Assembly (NCBI RefSeq): GCF_024055725.1
Contig: NZ_JAMXMX010000028.1
Location: 40,337 to 104,336 of the forward strand
Origin: Actinoallomurus spadix
Lineage (GTDB): Bacteria; Actinomycetota; Actinomycetes; Streptosporangiales; Streptosporangiaceae
Reading direction: 5' to 3'
Length of the DNA stretch: 64,000 nt
In this document: in pieces, positions 1 through 9,301 of the stretch
Position numbering within the stretch: position 1 is the stretch's first letter
Layout of the letters: the number at the start of each line of letters is the position of its first letter
Program-made: the position numbers and the translations under genes
Notes under the pieces: model-generated
The model's database searches: none
Seen by the model: only the letters and a program-made list of their open reading frames with translations
Told to the model about the DNA's origin: nothing

Positions 1-1
1 G

Positions 2-376
2 TACAAGTACCTCACCGAGAACAACGCCAAGATCTGCGGCTCGAACCCGATGAGGATCGAGCAGTTCAAGGACCAGCCCTCCGCCGAACTGGCCGTCTCG
101 TCGGGCCGCGTCCAGGTGGTCGCCGCCGGATCCGGCAAGCTGAAGTACAGCGCGAAGCAGAGCGGCCGGCTCGACACCTCCAACCTGCTCGTCAACGCCG
201 TCTACAACGGCCTGGGCGTGAAGCAGGGCAGCCCTCTCGGGCCGGCGCTCAAGGCGGCCCTCCAGGCGGTCATCGCCGACGGAACGTACGCCAAGATCCG
301 CTCCAAGTGGGGCGTCACCAGCCAGGGCGACCTCACGTCGGCCGTCCTCATCACCAAGGCCCACCCCGAGGGCTGA
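2..376 (+). CDS. amino-acid ABC transporter substrate-binding protein, C-terminal part
   Basis: The reading frame is open from the window edge to a TGA, so only the last 124 or so residues are seen and the start lies upstream. The visible part matches the C-terminal lobe of periplasmic/lipoprotein solute-binding proteins for polar amino acids: a stretch on using the sequence as a cue (SSGRVQVV), a segment predicting an ineligible partial Rossmann-like lobe, and the usual ending in which a helix (ALKAALQAVIADGTYAKI) precedes KWGV. Thirty-seven bases later follow a permease and an ATPase in the same direction, which supports an importer operon. The ligand cannot be read from this fragment; the lysine-catabolic neighbours make lysine, pipecolate or a related basic amino acid a reasonable inference. 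Confidence 0.85.
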   Translation, partial: YKYLTENNAKICGSNPMRIEQFKDQPSAELAVSSGRVQVVAAGSGKLKYSAKQSGRLDTSNLLVNAVYNGLGVKQGSPLGPALKAALQAVIADGTYAKIRSKWGVTSQGDLTSAVLITKAHPEG

Positions 377-413
377 GCCGCCCGGGACCCCTCTGACCCC
401 AAGGAGGTCGATG

Positions 414-1355
414 ATGACGATCGCGGGCAGCCCCGCCGACCAGGCCGCGCAGGACGGCGGGTTCCGCAGCGCCGAGGGCGTGCGGAAGGTGCCGCTCCGG
501 CATCCGTGGTGGTGGGTCGGAGGGGCCCTGCTCATCCTGATCATCGGGATGTTCGCGCAGCTCCTCGTCACCAACCGGAACATGGACTGGTCGACGGTCC
601 TGGAGTATCTCTTCAACGGTGAAATCCTCAAGGGGCTGCTGAGGACCCTGGAGCTGACCGTCCTGGCCATGGTGATCGGGCTGGCCCTCGGCATCCTGCT
701 CGCGGTGATGCGGCTGTCGGCCAACCCGCTGTTCCGCGCGGTGAGCTGGCTGTGGCTGTGGTTCTTCCGCGGCGTCCCACCGCTGGTGCAGATGGTGTTC
801 TGGTTCAACCTCGCGACGCTGCTCCCCAAGCTCAAGCTCGGCGTCCCGTACGGGCCCGTCTTCGCGTCGTGGGACACCAATACGGTCATCTCGGCGTTCA
901 CGGCGGCCATCCTCGGCCTCTCCCTGACCGAGAGCGCGTACGCCGCGGAGATGATCCGCGCCGGCATCCAGGCGGTGTCGAAGGGGCAGACCGAGGCGGC
1001 GCTGTCCATCGGGATGTCACGGTTCCAGGTGATGCGGCGGGTCGTGCTGCCCCAGGCCCTGCGCATCGTCGTGCCGCCCATCGGCAACGACCTCATCTCG
1101 ATGCTGAAGTTCACCTCGCTGGTGAGCGTCCTGGCCACCCCGGACCTGCTCTACAGCGCCCAGATGATCTACTCCCGCAACTACAAGACCATCCCGCTGC
1201 TGCTCGTGGCCACCATCTGGTACCTCGTGCTGACCACGCTGCTCACCGTGGCCCAGCAGCAGGTCGAGAAGCGGCTGAAGACGACGCACCCCCAGACCGG
1301 CGCGATGAAGAACGTCAAGCGGCTGCGGTTCCTCCCCTCCTTCGGAAAGGCGTGA
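414..1355 (+). CDS. amino-acid ABC transporter permease (HisM/GlnP family)
   Basis: Integral membrane subunit of a polar amino-acid importer, about 313 residues. It has the family's N-terminal hydrophobic segment, then the characteristic stretch from [16 protein letters not shown] onward, and the EAA-loop ([26 protein letters not shown]) that docks the ATPase. AAGG-AGG at 401-407 lies six bases before the ATG at 414; the in-frame ATG at 411 is only three bases away, so 414 is preferred. The N terminus is about 50 residues longer than a minimal HisM, and the C terminus carries a short basic tail. It sits between the binding protein and the ATPase. Substrate is inferred only from context (amino acid, possibly lysine or pipecolate). 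Confidence 0.9.
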   Translation: MTIAGSPADQAAQDGGFRSAEGVRKVPLRHPWWWVGGALLILIIGMFAQLLVTNRNMDWSTVLEYLFNGEILKGLLRTLELTVLAMVIGLALGILLAVMRLSANPLFRAVSWLWLWFFRGVPPLVQMVFWFNLATLLPKLKLGVPYGPVFASWDTNTVISAFTAAILGLSLTESAYAAEMIRAGIQAVSKGQTEAALSIGMSRFQVMRRVVLPQALRIVVPPIGNDLISMLKFTSLVSVLATPDLLYSAQMIYSRNYKTIPLLLVATIWYLVLTTLLTVAQQQVEKRLKTTHPQTGAMKNVKRLRFLPSFGKA

Positions 1356-1362
1356 GCCGGTC

Positions 1363-2124
1363 ATGGTCCCTCTCCTGCGCGTCGAGAAGGTCAACAAGGC
1401 GTTCGGCACGAACCACGTGCTCCGCGACGTGTCGCTGGACGTCCACGCCGGCCAGGTCCAGTGCGTCATCGGCCCGTCCGGTTCCGGCAAGAGCACGCTG
1501 CTGCGCTGCGTCAACCGCCTCGAAGTCCCCGACAGCGGGCACGTCTACCTCGACGGGCAGCCGATGGGCTACCGATGGAAGGGCGACACGCTCCGCGAGA
1601 TGACCTCGTCCCAGCTCGCGGTGCAGCGCCGTCAGATGGGCATGGTCTTCCAGGGCTTCCACCTGTTCCCGCACCGCCGGGTCATCGAGAACGTCATCGA
1701 GGGCCCGGTCGTCGTGGGCGGCGTGGGCCGGGCGACCGCGCGCGAGCGGGCGATGGAGCTGCTGTCCAAGGTCGGCCTGGCCGACAAGGCCGAGGCGTAC
1801 CCCGACTCGCTGTCGGGCGGGCAGCAGCAGCGCGTCGCGATCGCCCGTTCCCTGGCCATGCGGCCGAAGCTCATGCTGTTCGACGAGCCCACCTCCGCGC
1901 TCGACCCCGAACTCGTCGGTGACGTGCTCGCCGTCATGCGGGACCTCGCGGACGAGGGGATGACGATGGTCGTGGTCACCCACGAGATGGGCTTCGCCCG
2001 CGACGTCGCCGACCACGTGGTCTTCATGGACGGCGGCTGCGTCGTGGAGGCCGGCCCGCCAGGACACATATTCGGCGCCCCCGAGCACGAGCGCACCCGC
2101 TCGTTCCTGGCCCGGGTGCTCTGA
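1363..2124 (+). CDS. amino-acid ABC transporter ATP-binding protein
   Basis: Cytoplasmic ATPase of the importer, 253 residues, typical for the GlnQ/HisP class. Walker A is GPSGSGKST (about residues 40-48), the Q loop follows MVFQGF, the signature is LSGGQQQR, Walker B is LMLFDEP and the switch His is in [10 protein letters not shown] short insertion after the Q-loop approach ([12 protein letters not shown]) is seen in many lysine/arginine/histidine ATPases. The ATG is seven bases after the permease stop, so the three transporter genes are one transcription unit, and the next gene begins one base after this stop. Confidence 0.93.
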   Translation: MVPLLRVEKVNKAFGTNHVLRDVSLDVHAGQVQCVIGPSGSGKSTLLRCVNRLEVPDSGHVYLDGQPMGYRWKGDTLREMTSSQLAVQRRQMGMVFQGFHLFPHRRVIENVIEGPVVVGGVGRATARERAMELLSKVGLADKAEAYPDSLSGGQQQRVAIARSLAMRPKLMLFDEPTSALDPELVGDVLAVMRDLADEGMTMVVVTHEMGFARDVADHVVFMDGGCVVEAGPPGHIFGAPEHERTRSFLARVL

Positions 2125-2125
2125 C

Positions 2126-3106
2126 GTGGAGACCCTGATCCTGTCGGACGCGCAGATCCGGGCCGCCGTCGGCGCCGCCGACGTGGTGGACTCCCAGGAC
2201 CGCGCCTTCGTCCTCGCCGCCGAGAACGACCGCGTACGGTCCGCGCAGACGCACTACACGACGTTCGCGCCGGACGGCATGGCGTTCGTGCACAGCGCCG
2301 CCGCCGACGGGGAGACTGGCGTCGTCTTCAAGACCGGCACACAGCACCCCCGCAACGGGGAGCGGGGGCTGCCGGCCGTGCACGCGACCGTGACCCTGCA
2401 CGACCCGGACTCCGGCCGGACCGTCGCCGTGCTGAACGGCACGACGATCACCGCGCTGCGCACCGCGGGCGGCCTGGTCGCGGCGGCGCGGGCCCTCTCC
2501 ATATCCCGGCCGCACACCGTCGGCGTGCTGGGCGCCGGCGCGCAGGCCACCGAGTTCGCCCTCCTGGCGCACGCGCTGCTCCCGGTCGACCGGTTCCTGA
2601 TGTGGAGCCCCCGCCTGCGCACCCTCGGCCGGGCACACCTCGACCCGCGCCTGGCGGACCTCCCGGTCGAGGTCGCGGCCTCGCCCCGGGACCTGTGCGA
2701 ACGCAGCCGTACGATCGCCGCCTGCACCCTCAGCCGTACGCCGGTGGTCGAGGGACCATGGCTCGGCGCGGGTACGACCGTCCTGACGATGGGCTCGTAC
2801 GCCCCCGACCGGTGCGAGATCGACGTCGCCTGCTCCGCGAAGGCCGACCTGACCTTCACTGACCTGCCCGGGCAGGCCCTGCGCTCGACCGGGCCGGTCC
2901 TGGCGGCCGTACGGGCGGGCGTGCTGAAGGAGGAGGCGGTGCGCCCGCTCGCCGAGGTGCTGCGCGGTGATCATCCGGGACGCGCCGGCGAAGCGGAAAC
3001 TGTAGTGTTCCACAGCAACGGCCTGGGGGTTCAGGACGCCGTGCTGGCGTGGCGCGCGTACGCCGCCGCCCGCGCGAACGGCATCGGCACCCGGGTCGAC
3101 CTGTGA
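2126..3106 (+). CDS. ornithine cyclodeaminase / mu-crystallin family protein (possible ketimine reductase)
   Basis: NAD(P)-binding protein of 326 residues in the OCD/mu-crystallin family. Members cyclise ornithine or lysine with loss of ammonia, or reduce cyclic ketimines such as delta1-piperideine-2-carboxylate to L-pipecolate. Visible marks are the conserved Lys in VVFKTGTQ (about residue 69), the Rossmann motif GVLGAGAQATEF (about 132-143) and the C-terminal GLGVQDAVLAW with the family's acidic residue. The GTG start follows the ATPase stop by one base, so it is translated with the transporter. With pipecolate-oxidase-like and P6C-dehydrogenase-like genes nearby, a role in making or using pipecolate is inferred. 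Alanine dehydrogenase-like or true ornithine cyclodeaminase activity remains possible. Confidence 0.8.
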   Translation: METLILSDAQIRAAVGAADVVDSQDRAFVLAAENDRVRSAQTHYTTFAPDGMAFVHSAAADGETGVVFKTGTQHPRNGERGLPAVHATVTLHDPDSGRTVAVLNGTTITALRTAGGLVAAARALSISRPHTVGVLGAGAQATEFALLAHALLPVDRFLMWSPRLRTLGRAHLDPRLADLPVEVAASPRDLCERSRTIAACTLSRTPVVEGPWLGAGTTVLTMGSYAPDRCEIDVACSAKADLTFTDLPGQALRSTGPVLAAVRAGVLKEEAVRPLAEVLRGDHPGRAGEAETVVFHSNGLGVQDAVLAWRAYAAARANGIGTRVDL

Positions 3107-3142
3107 GCACGCCGCCTCCGCACGACACAGAAGGAACTCAAC

Positions 3143-4261
3143 GTGGCGACTGAACCCGGATCCCGGGAACGCCCCAAGCGGTCGCGGCCCAACATCAACG
3201 ACGTCGCGAAACGCGCCGGCGTCTCACGGGCGACCGCCTCCCGCGTGCTCGGCGGGTACGGCTACTCCAGCCAGGAGGTCATCGAGCGGGTGAATCAGGC
3301 GGTCCGCGAACTCGGCTACGAGCCGGACCGCATCGCCCGGACGATGCGCAGCGGCAAGTCCGACGTCATCGGCTTCGTCTGCGCCGACATCTCCGACGCC
3401 TTCTTCTCCGCCGCCATGCGCGGCATCTGCGACGTGGCGCTGCGCGAGGGCTCCCAGGTCATCGTCATGAACACCGACGACCGGGGGAGCCAGGAACGGC
3501 AGGCCACGAAGGTCCTGCTGTCGCACAAGGTCGACGGCATCATCATCACGCCCGTCTCGGTGCGCGAGCACGGCCACATCGACGCCGTCACCCGCGCCGG
3601 AGTCCCCGTCGTCTCCCTCGACCGGCAGCTCAGCGACAGCGGCATCGACAGCGTCGTCGCCGACAACGAGGCCGCGACGGCCGCCGCGATCGACCACCTC
3701 ATCGGCCTCGGCCACCGCCGCGTCGCCTTCCTCGGCTCGGTCCAGCCCGAGGAGCCGCCCGCGCTGCGGATCGGCAAGGTACGGGCCAGCGTCGCCGGCC
3801 CGTCCCGGCCCTCCCACGACCGGGTACGGGGCTACCTGCGGGCGCTGTCCGCGGCGGGCCTCCACCCCGACCGCGACCTCATCGCCCTCGTCCCGCACGA
3901 CGAGCCGAAGCGCCGCATGCACGCCGTGCAGACGATGCTCGAACTCGAGGACCCGCCGACCGCGCTGTTCACCGCCGACAGCTACATGACCAAGAGCGCG
4001 TTCTCCCTGCTCTCCGAGCGGGGCATCGCCATCCCCGGCGACATCTCACTGCTCGGCTTCGACGACCTGGAGTGGACCACCCTGGTCCGCCCCCGCATCT
4101 CGGTGGTGGTCCAGCCGTCGTACGAGATGGGCCGCGCCGCCGCCGAGCAGCTGTTCGCCCAGATCGGCCGGAACGCCGCCCCGGACACCGACCCTCGCGG
4201 CCGCCGCACCGTCGTCCCCGCCCGCTTCCTGGAACGCGACAGCGTCGCCCCGTCCCCCTGA
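3143..4261 (+). CDS. LacI family transcriptional regulator
   Basis: DNA-binding repressor-type protein of 372 residues. Residues about 17-65 form the N-terminal helix-turn-helix and hinge helix (NINDVAKRAGVSRATASRVL, then ELGYEPDRIARTM), followed by a periplasmic-binding-protein-like effector domain ending in ISLLGFDDLEW and a C-terminal strand. The usual ATVSRVLNG is ATASRVLGGYG here. GTG start with AGAAGGAACT about eight bases upstream. It lies 36 bases behind the OCD-like gene, in the transporter operon, so it probably controls that operon, although LacI proteins usually sense sugars rather than amino acids; the effector is unknown. Confidence 0.9.
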   Translation: MATEPGSRERPKRSRPNINDVAKRAGVSRATASRVLGGYGYSSQEVIERVNQAVRELGYEPDRIARTMRSGKSDVIGFVCADISDAFFSAAMRGICDVALREGSQVIVMNTDDRGSQERQATKVLLSHKVDGIIITPVSVREHGHIDAVTRAGVPVVSLDRQLSDSGIDSVVADNEAATAAAIDHLIGLGHRRVAFLGSVQPEEPPALRIGKVRASVAGPSRPSHDRVRGYLRALSAAGLHPDRDLIALVPHDEPKRRMHAVQTMLELEDPPTALFTADSYMTKSAFSLLSERGIAIPGDISLLGFDDLEWTTLVRPRISVVVQPSYEMGRAAAEQLFAQIGRNAAPDTDPRGRRTVVPARFLERDSVAPSP

Positions 4262-4306
4262 GACCCGCCCCATCCGTGCCGCCGGCGTGGTCATGGTGCG
4301 GCCGTG

Positions 4307-4337
4307 GTCCGGCCCGCCGGGTCGCGGCGGGCCGGAC
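4307..4337. terminator. bidirectional hairpin terminator between LacI and ALDH genes
   Basis: Perfect 12-bp inverted repeat, GTCCGGCCCGCC (4307-4318) and its complement (4326-4337), with a seven-base loop. It lies in the 83-base gap between two convergent genes, with no T-run, as is common for high-GC actinomycete terminators. Confidence 0.75.
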
Positions 4338-4344
4338 GAGCTCG

Positions 4345-5877
4345 TCAGACGGTGAACTCGACGCCCTGGGCCAAGGGGAGCTCGCCGGAGTAGTTGATGG
4401 TGTTCGTGGCGCGGCGCATGTAGCCGCGCCAGGCGTCGGAGCCGGACTCGCGGCCGCCGCCGGTCTCCTTCTCGCCGCCGAAGGCGCCGCCGATCTCGGC
4501 CCCGGACGTGCCGATGTTGACGTTGACGATGCCGCAGTCGGAGCCCTCGGGTGAGACGAACAGCTCCGCCTCGGCCTGGTCCCGGGTGAAGATGCTGGAC
4601 GACAGGCCTTGGGGAACCGCGTTGTTGAGCGCGATCGCCTCCTCCAGGCTCTCGTACGGCATGACGTACAGGATCGGGGCGAACGTCTCCTGGGTGACGA
4701 TCTCGGTCTGCTCCGGCATTCGTACGAGCGCGGGCTCGGCGTAGTACGCGCCCGGCGCCTGGTCCTCGAACCGGCGCCCGCCGCCGGCCACCAGCGTGCC
4801 GCCCTGGGCGACGGCCGCGTCCAGCGCGCCGCGCATCGCCTCGTACGCGCGCTCGCCGATGAGCGGCCCGACCAGGGTGCCGGCCGTGAGCGGGTTGCCG
4901 ATCGGGAGCCGGCCGTACGCGTCGGCGAGGCGGCGGACGAGCTCGCCGACGATGTCGGTGTGGGCGATGACGCGGCGCATGGTCGTGCAGCGCTGGCCCG
5001 CGGTGCCGGCGGCGGAGAACACGATGCCGCGCACGGTGAGGTCCAGGTCGGCCGACGGGCAGACGACGGCCGCGTTGTTGCCGCCGAGTTCGAGCAGGGA
5101 GCGGCCGAAGCGCGCCGCGACGCGCGGGCCGACCGCGCGGCCCATGCGGGTCGAGCCGGTCGCGCTGACCAGGGCGATCCCCGGGTGGTCGACGAGGGCC
5201 TCGCCGACCTCGGGGCCGCCGATGAGGACCTGGCTCAGGTTCTCCGGAGCCCCCTCCTCGGCCGCGGCGCGGTCCAGGATCGCCGCGCACGCCAGGGCGG
5301 TGAGCGGGGCGAGCTCGGACGGCTTCCAGATGACCGGGTCGCCGCAGACGAGGGCGATCGCGGTGTTCCAGGACCAGACCGCCGCCGGGAAGTTGAACGC
5401 GCTGATCACGCCGACGACGCCGAGCGGGTGCCAGGTCTCCATGAGCCGGTGGCCCGGCCGCTCGGAGCCGATCGTGCGCCCGTACAGCTGGCGGGACAGG
5501 CCGAGCGCGTAGTCGCAGATGTCGATCATCTCCTGGACCTCGCCGAGCGCCTCGGAGGTGATCTTCCCGACCTCGAGGCTGATCAGGGTGGCGAGGTCCT
5601 CCTTGTGCTCGGTGAGCAGCCGGCCGAACCGCTTGACCAGCGCGCCCCGGACCGGCGCGGGGACCCGGCGCCAGGCGAGGAACGCCTCCCGGGCCCGTGC
5701 GACGGCGTCGTCGACGGCGCCGGCGTCGACCCACCGGACGGCGGCCAGGCGCTCACCGTTGACCGGCGAGGTGGTCGTCACTCCGGTGCCGAGCGCGTCC
5801 ACGTCCACACCGCAGCGCTTCGCGGTCTCTCGCGCCAGCGCGGCCAGCTCGTCGGCGCCGGGCAGCGTGGTCACCAT
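4345..5877 (-). CDS. ALDH7-family aldehyde dehydrogenase (L-piperidine-6-carboxylate / aminoadipate-semialdehyde dehydrogenase)
   Basis: NAD-dependent dehydrogenase of 510 residues, the usual length for the antiquitin/AmaB/Pcd group that oxidises 2-aminoadipate 6-semialdehyde (in equilibrium with piperideine-6-carboxylate) to 2-aminoadipate. Seen: the cofactor-binding region SATGSTRMGRAV, ELGGNNAAVV for the general-base Glu, and AGQRCTTMRR holding the catalytic Cys, a form typical of ALDH7; near the C terminus are the invariant GCGIVNVNIGTSGAE and GGEKETGGGRESGSDAW. ATG at 5877 follows GAGGGAGAA. It is the last gene of the minus-strand run, 29 bases after the FAD oxidase. Assignment to the lysine route is family knowledge plus context. 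Confidence 0.9.
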   Translation of the reverse strand: MVTTLPGADELAALARETAKRCGVDVDALGTGVTTTSPVNGERLAAVRWVDAGAVDDAVARAREAFLAWRRVPAPVRGALVKRFGRLLTEHKEDLATLISLEVGKITSEALGEVQEMIDICDYALGLSRQLYGRTIGSERPGHRLMETWHPLGVVGVISAFNFPAAVWSWNTAIALVCGDPVIWKPSELAPLTALACAAILDRAAAEEGAPENLSQVLIGGPEVGEALVDHPGIALVSATGSTRMGRAVGPRVAARFGRSLLELGGNNAAVVCPSADLDLTVRGIVFSAAGTAGQRCTTMRRVIAHTDIVGELVRRLADAYGRLPIGNPLTAGTLVGPLIGERAYEAMRGALDAAVAQGGTLVAGGGRRFEDQAPGAYYAEPALVRMPEQTEIVTQETFAPILYVMPYESLEEAIALNNAVPQGLSSSIFTRDQAEAELFVSPEGSDCGIVNVNIGTSGAEIGGAFGGEKETGGGRESGSDAWRGYMRRATNTINYSGELPLAQGVEFTV

Positions 5878-5906
5878 CAGGGTTCTCCCTCGGGTAGTCG
5901 GTCATC

Positions 5907-7061
5907 TCAGACGATATTCAGCTCGGGGCGTGCCCCGGCCAGGTCGAAACGGCGGGCGTTGAAGCCGCTGACGTCGACGAACGGCGTACGGCCGAGGTAG
6001 AGGTCGCGGACGACCTCCCCGACGGCCGGGCTCATCAGGAAGCCGTGGCCGGAGAAGCCGGTGGCGTAGATGAACCGGTCGACGCCCTCCGCGGTCCCGA
6101 TCAGCGCGTTGTGGTCGGGCGTCACCTCGTACAGGCCGGCCCAGCCGGTGCCGAACCCGACGTCCAGCAGGCCGGGCGCGCGGCGGGCCATGGCCTCGCC
6201 CAGGCGGGGCAGCCAGGCGTCGGACCGGTCCAGCTTGAAACCGGGCGTCTCCTCGGGGTCGGACATGCCGATCAGGAGTCCGCGGCCTTCCCGGTGGAAG
6301 TAGAACGAGGTGGCGAAGTCGATCGTGAACGCCGTCGGCGGCAGGTCGGGGATCGGCTCGGTGACCAGGATCTGCCGGCGCAGCGGGGTGACCGGCAGGT
6401 CGACGCCGGCCCATGCGCCGACCTCCCGCGACCAGGCGCCGGCCGCGCAGATCACGGTGTCGGTCTCGATGCGGCCGCCCTCGGTCTCCACCGCGACGAT
6501 GCGGCCGCCGGCCGTCTCGACGCCGGTCGCGGCACAGTTCGGGAGCAGCGTCGCGCCGTGCCGGCGGGCCGCGCCCGCGTAGCCGAGGACCACGGACTCG
6601 GGCGTGCAGTGGCCGTCGGTGGGCGAGTACGCCGCGGCGAGCAGCCCGTCGGTGTCGATCAGCGGGGACAGCTCCGCCGCCTCACGCGGGGTGATGATCC
6701 GGCTGGGCACGCCGAGGTCGTTCTGGACGGCGACGTTCCGCTCGAACTCCGCGACGGCCTCGGGCGTGTCGAGCAGGAAGAGGTACCCGGGACGGTGCAG
6801 GTCGATCTCCTGCCCGAACCGCTCGGCGAACGTCTCGAACGTCTGCAGGCTGCGGATGGCGAGCTCGATGTTGACGCGGTCGGAGAACTGCGCGCGCACT
6901 CCCCCGGCGGCCTTGGAGGTCGAACCGGAGCCGAGCGGCCCCTGGTCGATCAGGACCACGTCGGGCACGCCCGCCGCGGCCAGCTCGTACGCCGCGGCGA
7001 CGCCCACGCAACCGCCACCGATGATGACCGCCGACGCGCGGGCGGGCAGCTGACGACTCAT
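5907..7061 (-). CDS. FAD-dependent amine oxidoreductase (DAO family; candidate L-pipecolate oxidase)
   Basis: Flavoprotein of 384 residues in the D-amino-acid-oxidase/sarcosine-oxidase fold. The N-terminal dinucleotide motif is VIIGGGCVGVAAAYELA, followed by STSKAAGGVRAQF as in sarcosine/proline-type oxidases, and near the C terminus FIYATGFSGHGFLMSP, the second FAD contact. The family oxidises secondary amines and amino acids; AmaA-type members oxidise L-pipecolate to piperideine-6-carboxylate, which is the substrate of the next gene's enzyme. It starts 12 bases after the dehydrogenase stop and ends 29 bases before the aldehyde dehydrogenase, so the three are probably one mRNA. Sarcosine, proline or N-methyl amino acid oxidation cannot be excluded. 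Confidence 0.8.
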   Translation of the reverse strand: MSRQLPARASAVIIGGGCVGVAAAYELAAAGVPDVVLIDQGPLGSGSTSKAAGGVRAQFSDRVNIELAIRSLQTFETFAERFGQEIDLHRPGYLFLLDTPEAVAEFERNVAVQNDLGVPSRIITPREAAELSPLIDTDGLLAAAYSPTDGHCTPESVVLGYAGAARRHGATLLPNCAATGVETAGGRIVAVETEGGRIETDTVICAAGAWSREVGAWAGVDLPVTPLRRQILVTEPIPDLPPTAFTIDFATSFYFHREGRGLLIGMSDPEETPGFKLDRSDAWLPRLGEAMARRAPGLLDVGFGTGWAGLYEVTPDHNALIGTAEGVDRFIYATGFSGHGFLMSPAVGEVVRDLYLGRTPFVDVSGFNARRFDLAGARPELNIV

Positions 7062-7073
7062 CGAGGATTCCTC

Positions 7074-8222
7074 TCAGACGTGCTCGGGCACGCGCCGGCG
7101 CAGGACCATGGCCTCGCGGACGCGGCTCTGGGCCAGCGCGTACGCCGCCTCGTGGGGGGTGGTCTCGGCGCGGCGCGACTCCTGGAGCACGGCCACCGCG
7201 TTGGCGCGCAGCTTGGTGGAGATCATGGAGAAGACGTCGCCGGGGTCCACCTGGAACGGCGAGTAGCGGGCGTCCATCGAGTGCGCGGCGGCGACGATGC
7301 CGCCGGCGTTGGCGATGAAGTCGGGCACCACCGCGACTCCCCGCTTGTGGAGGATCGCGCGGGCGTCGGGGGTCGCCGGGAGGTTCGCGCCCTCGACCAC
7401 CAGCTTCGCGGTGGTCGCTGCGGCGACGCCGGCGTCGATGACGTCCTCGCGGGCGGCGGGCACGAGGATGTCGGTCTCCACCGACAGGGCACGCTCGGGC
7501 GGCGCCGGCGGGCCGTACTCACGGACGCAGTCGTCGCCGAGCTCCGCGCTGAGCGCCAGGAGCCGGTCCACGTCGAGGCCGTCGGGGTCGTGCGCGCAGC
7601 CCGTCACCGTGGACGCGGCCACGATGACGGCGCCGAGCTCGGCCAGCCTGCGGACGGCGGCCCGGCCCACCGCGCCGAGTCCCTGGACGGCGACGCGGGC
7701 GCCGCGCAGCTCCAGGCCGAGCTCGGCGGCGGCCGCGTCGGCCGCCTCGGCGACGCCGTACCCGGTGACGCCGAGCTGGTCGTACGGGAAGCCGCCGAGG
7801 GCGCCGGGCAGGCCGACGGCCGCGCCGCGGTCGCCGAGCTCGTCGAGCAGGATCGCGGCGTCGTTCTCGGTCAAGCCCATGTCGAGGCCGAACACGTACT
7901 CCCTCGGCACCTCGTTCGCCAGCGCCCGGGCGAACGCGCGGAGGATCTCCTCCTTGTCCGGCGCGGCGGGATCGGCGACGATCCCGGCCTTGGCGCCGCC
8001 GTGGAACAGGTCGACGGCGGCCCATTTCCAGGTCATCGTGCGGGCGAGCCGCGCGATCTGCCCGACGGTCACGCCGGGGCTCATCCGGGTGCCGCCCTTG
8101 CCCATGCCGCGCGCGGTGTTGTCCAGGACGAGGACACCCCGCATCCCGGTCCGGCGGTCGGACACACAGACGACCTTCTCGGGTCCCCACTCGTCCATGA
8201 GTGCGAAGACGTCATCGCTCAC
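7074..8222 (-). CDS. Glu/Leu/Phe/Val dehydrogenase family protein
   Basis: NAD(P)-dependent amino-acid dehydrogenase of 382 residues: oxidative deamination of an L-amino acid to a 2-oxo acid. Seen: KGGTRMSPGVTV and the catalytic-Lys motif FHGGAKAGI near residue 75-85, the Rossmann motif VQGLGAVGRAAV about residue 180, and PDFIANAGGIV in the cofactor domain. I place the start at GTG 8222, preceded by GAGGTGGG at 8233-8240, rather than 132 bases upstream, because the upstream residues resemble nothing in the family. In this island the missing chemical step is 2-aminoadipate to 2-oxoadipate, and this enzyme is a candidate for it; a plain glutamate/leucine dehydrogenase is the alternative. Confidence 0.85.
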   Translation of the reverse strand: MSDDVFALMDEWGPEKVVCVSDRRTGMRGVLVLDNTARGMGKGGTRMSPGVTVGQIARLARTMTWKWAAVDLFHGGAKAGIVADPAAPDKEEILRAFARALANEVPREYVFGLDMGLTENDAAILLDELGDRGAAVGLPGALGGFPYDQLGVTGYGVAEAADAAAAELGLELRGARVAVQGLGAVGRAAVRRLAELGAVIVAASTVTGCAHDPDGLDVDRLLALSAELGDDCVREYGPPAPPERALSVETDILVPAAREDVIDAGVAAATTAKLVVEGANLPATPDARAILHKRGVAVVPDFIANAGGIVAAAHSMDARYSPFQVDPGDVFSMISTKLRANAVAVLQESRRAETTPHEAAYALAQSRVREAMVLRRRVPEHV

Positions 8223-8364
8223 GACAGCGCTGCCCACCTCTCGGTTCGCTCGGTGGGTCCAGCATCGGGGAGTGCGCGTCACCGGAGGAAGCGGCCGAGC
8301 CCCGCCATCTCTGGGCATGGCCGAAGAACTTCTTATGCTGCTCACGCAGCTCACGCTGCGCCGA

Positions 8365-9294
8365 TCACGCTGCGGCGACGGCGCCGGGCAGGTCGCCCGC
8401 GAGCCGGGCCGCGGCCTGGCGCAGGGTGTCCACCGCGCCGGTCACCGCCGGGTTCCCGGCGGCCGGGCGGTGCGCGGCGAGGACGTGCCTGCGGGCGGTC
8501 ACGCCGTCGAGCCGGGTCGCGACGACGCCCTCGCCGGGCAGGTGCGCGAGGGCCGGCACGCGCGCGACGCCGAGGCCCGACCGCACGAAGCCGTGGATCA
8601 CGCCGTAGTCGTTGCTGCGGTAGTCCAGCTGGGGTTCGAAGCCCGCCTCGGCGCAGAGCCGGCGCAGGCAGGACGCCCCGGCGGTGCCCTCGCGGGCGGC
8701 CACCCACGTCTCGTGTGCCAGGTCGCCGAGCGCGACCGGCCCGGCGATGGCGAGCGGGTGGCGTTCGGGGAGCAGGAGCAGCAGCTCCTCCGCCAGCAGC
8801 GGGGTCTCCTCCAGGTCGCCCGGCCAGGCCCGGGGCACCAGGTCGTACCGGTAGACGAGCGCCAGGTCGAGCTCCCCGGCCCGGACGAGCGGGATCAGCT
8901 CGTCCGGTTCGCCCTCGTCGAGGAGGATCTCCACCGACGGGTACGCACGGGCGTAGGAGGCCAGGCCGATGGGCAAGAGCCGCTGGCTGGCCGTGGGGAA
9001 GCTGCCGAGCCGGAGCCGCCCGATCCGCCCCTCCGCCATGCCGCGGGCGTCCTCTTCGAGGGCGTCCAGCGCGGACAGCGCGTCGGCGGCGCGCCGTACG
9101 AGGTAGAGCGCCGCCGGGGTGGGCCTGATCGCCTGGGCGCCGCGCTCGAACAGCGGCATCCGCACCGCGCGCTCCAGCGCCGCGACCTGCTGGGAGACCG
9201 CCGAGGCGGTGTAGCCGAGCCGCCGCGCCGCGTCGGCGAACGACCCGGCGTCCACGACGGCGGTCAGTGTCCTCAGGTGAACCGGGTTGAGCAT
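8365..9294 (-). CDS. LysR family transcriptional regulator
   Basis: LysR-type regulator of 309 residues: an N-terminal winged helix-turn-helix (LRTLTAVVDAGSFADAARRLGYTAS, then VSQQVAALERAV), a linker helix, and the co-inducer domain starting near IGRLRLGSFPTASQRLL. The ATG at 9294 starts the HTH directly; an in-frame extension to 9471 would overlap the preceding gene and lacks family similarity. It begins seven bases after the D-2-hydroxyglutarate dehydrogenase stop and lies in tandem with, not divergent from, the dehydrogenase operon it probably controls. A 142-base gap separates it from the downstream dehydrogenase start. Confidence 0.9.
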   Translation of the reverse strand: MLNPVHLRTLTAVVDAGSFADAARRLGYTASAVSQQVAALERAVRMPLFERGAQAIRPTPAALYLVRRAADALSALDALEEDARGMAEGRIGRLRLGSFPTASQRLLPIGLASYARAYPSVEILLDEGEPDELIPLVRAGELDLALVYRYDLVPRAWPGDLEETPLLAEELLLLLPERHPLAIAGPVALGDLAHETWVAAREGTAGASCLRRLCAEAGFEPQLDYRSNDYGVIHGFVRSGLGVARVPALAHLPGEGVVATRLDGVTARRHVLAAHRPAAGNPAVTGAVDTLRQAAARLAGDLPGAVAAA

Positions 9295-9301
9295 TCGCGG
9301 G

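Noticed and set aside
6045..9128. Long plus-strand open frame over 1000 codons opposite the amine oxidase and dehydrogenase genes
   Set aside because: Arg/Gly/Asp-rich with no domain; opposite-strand shadow caused by high GC. The minus-strand genes have clear families.
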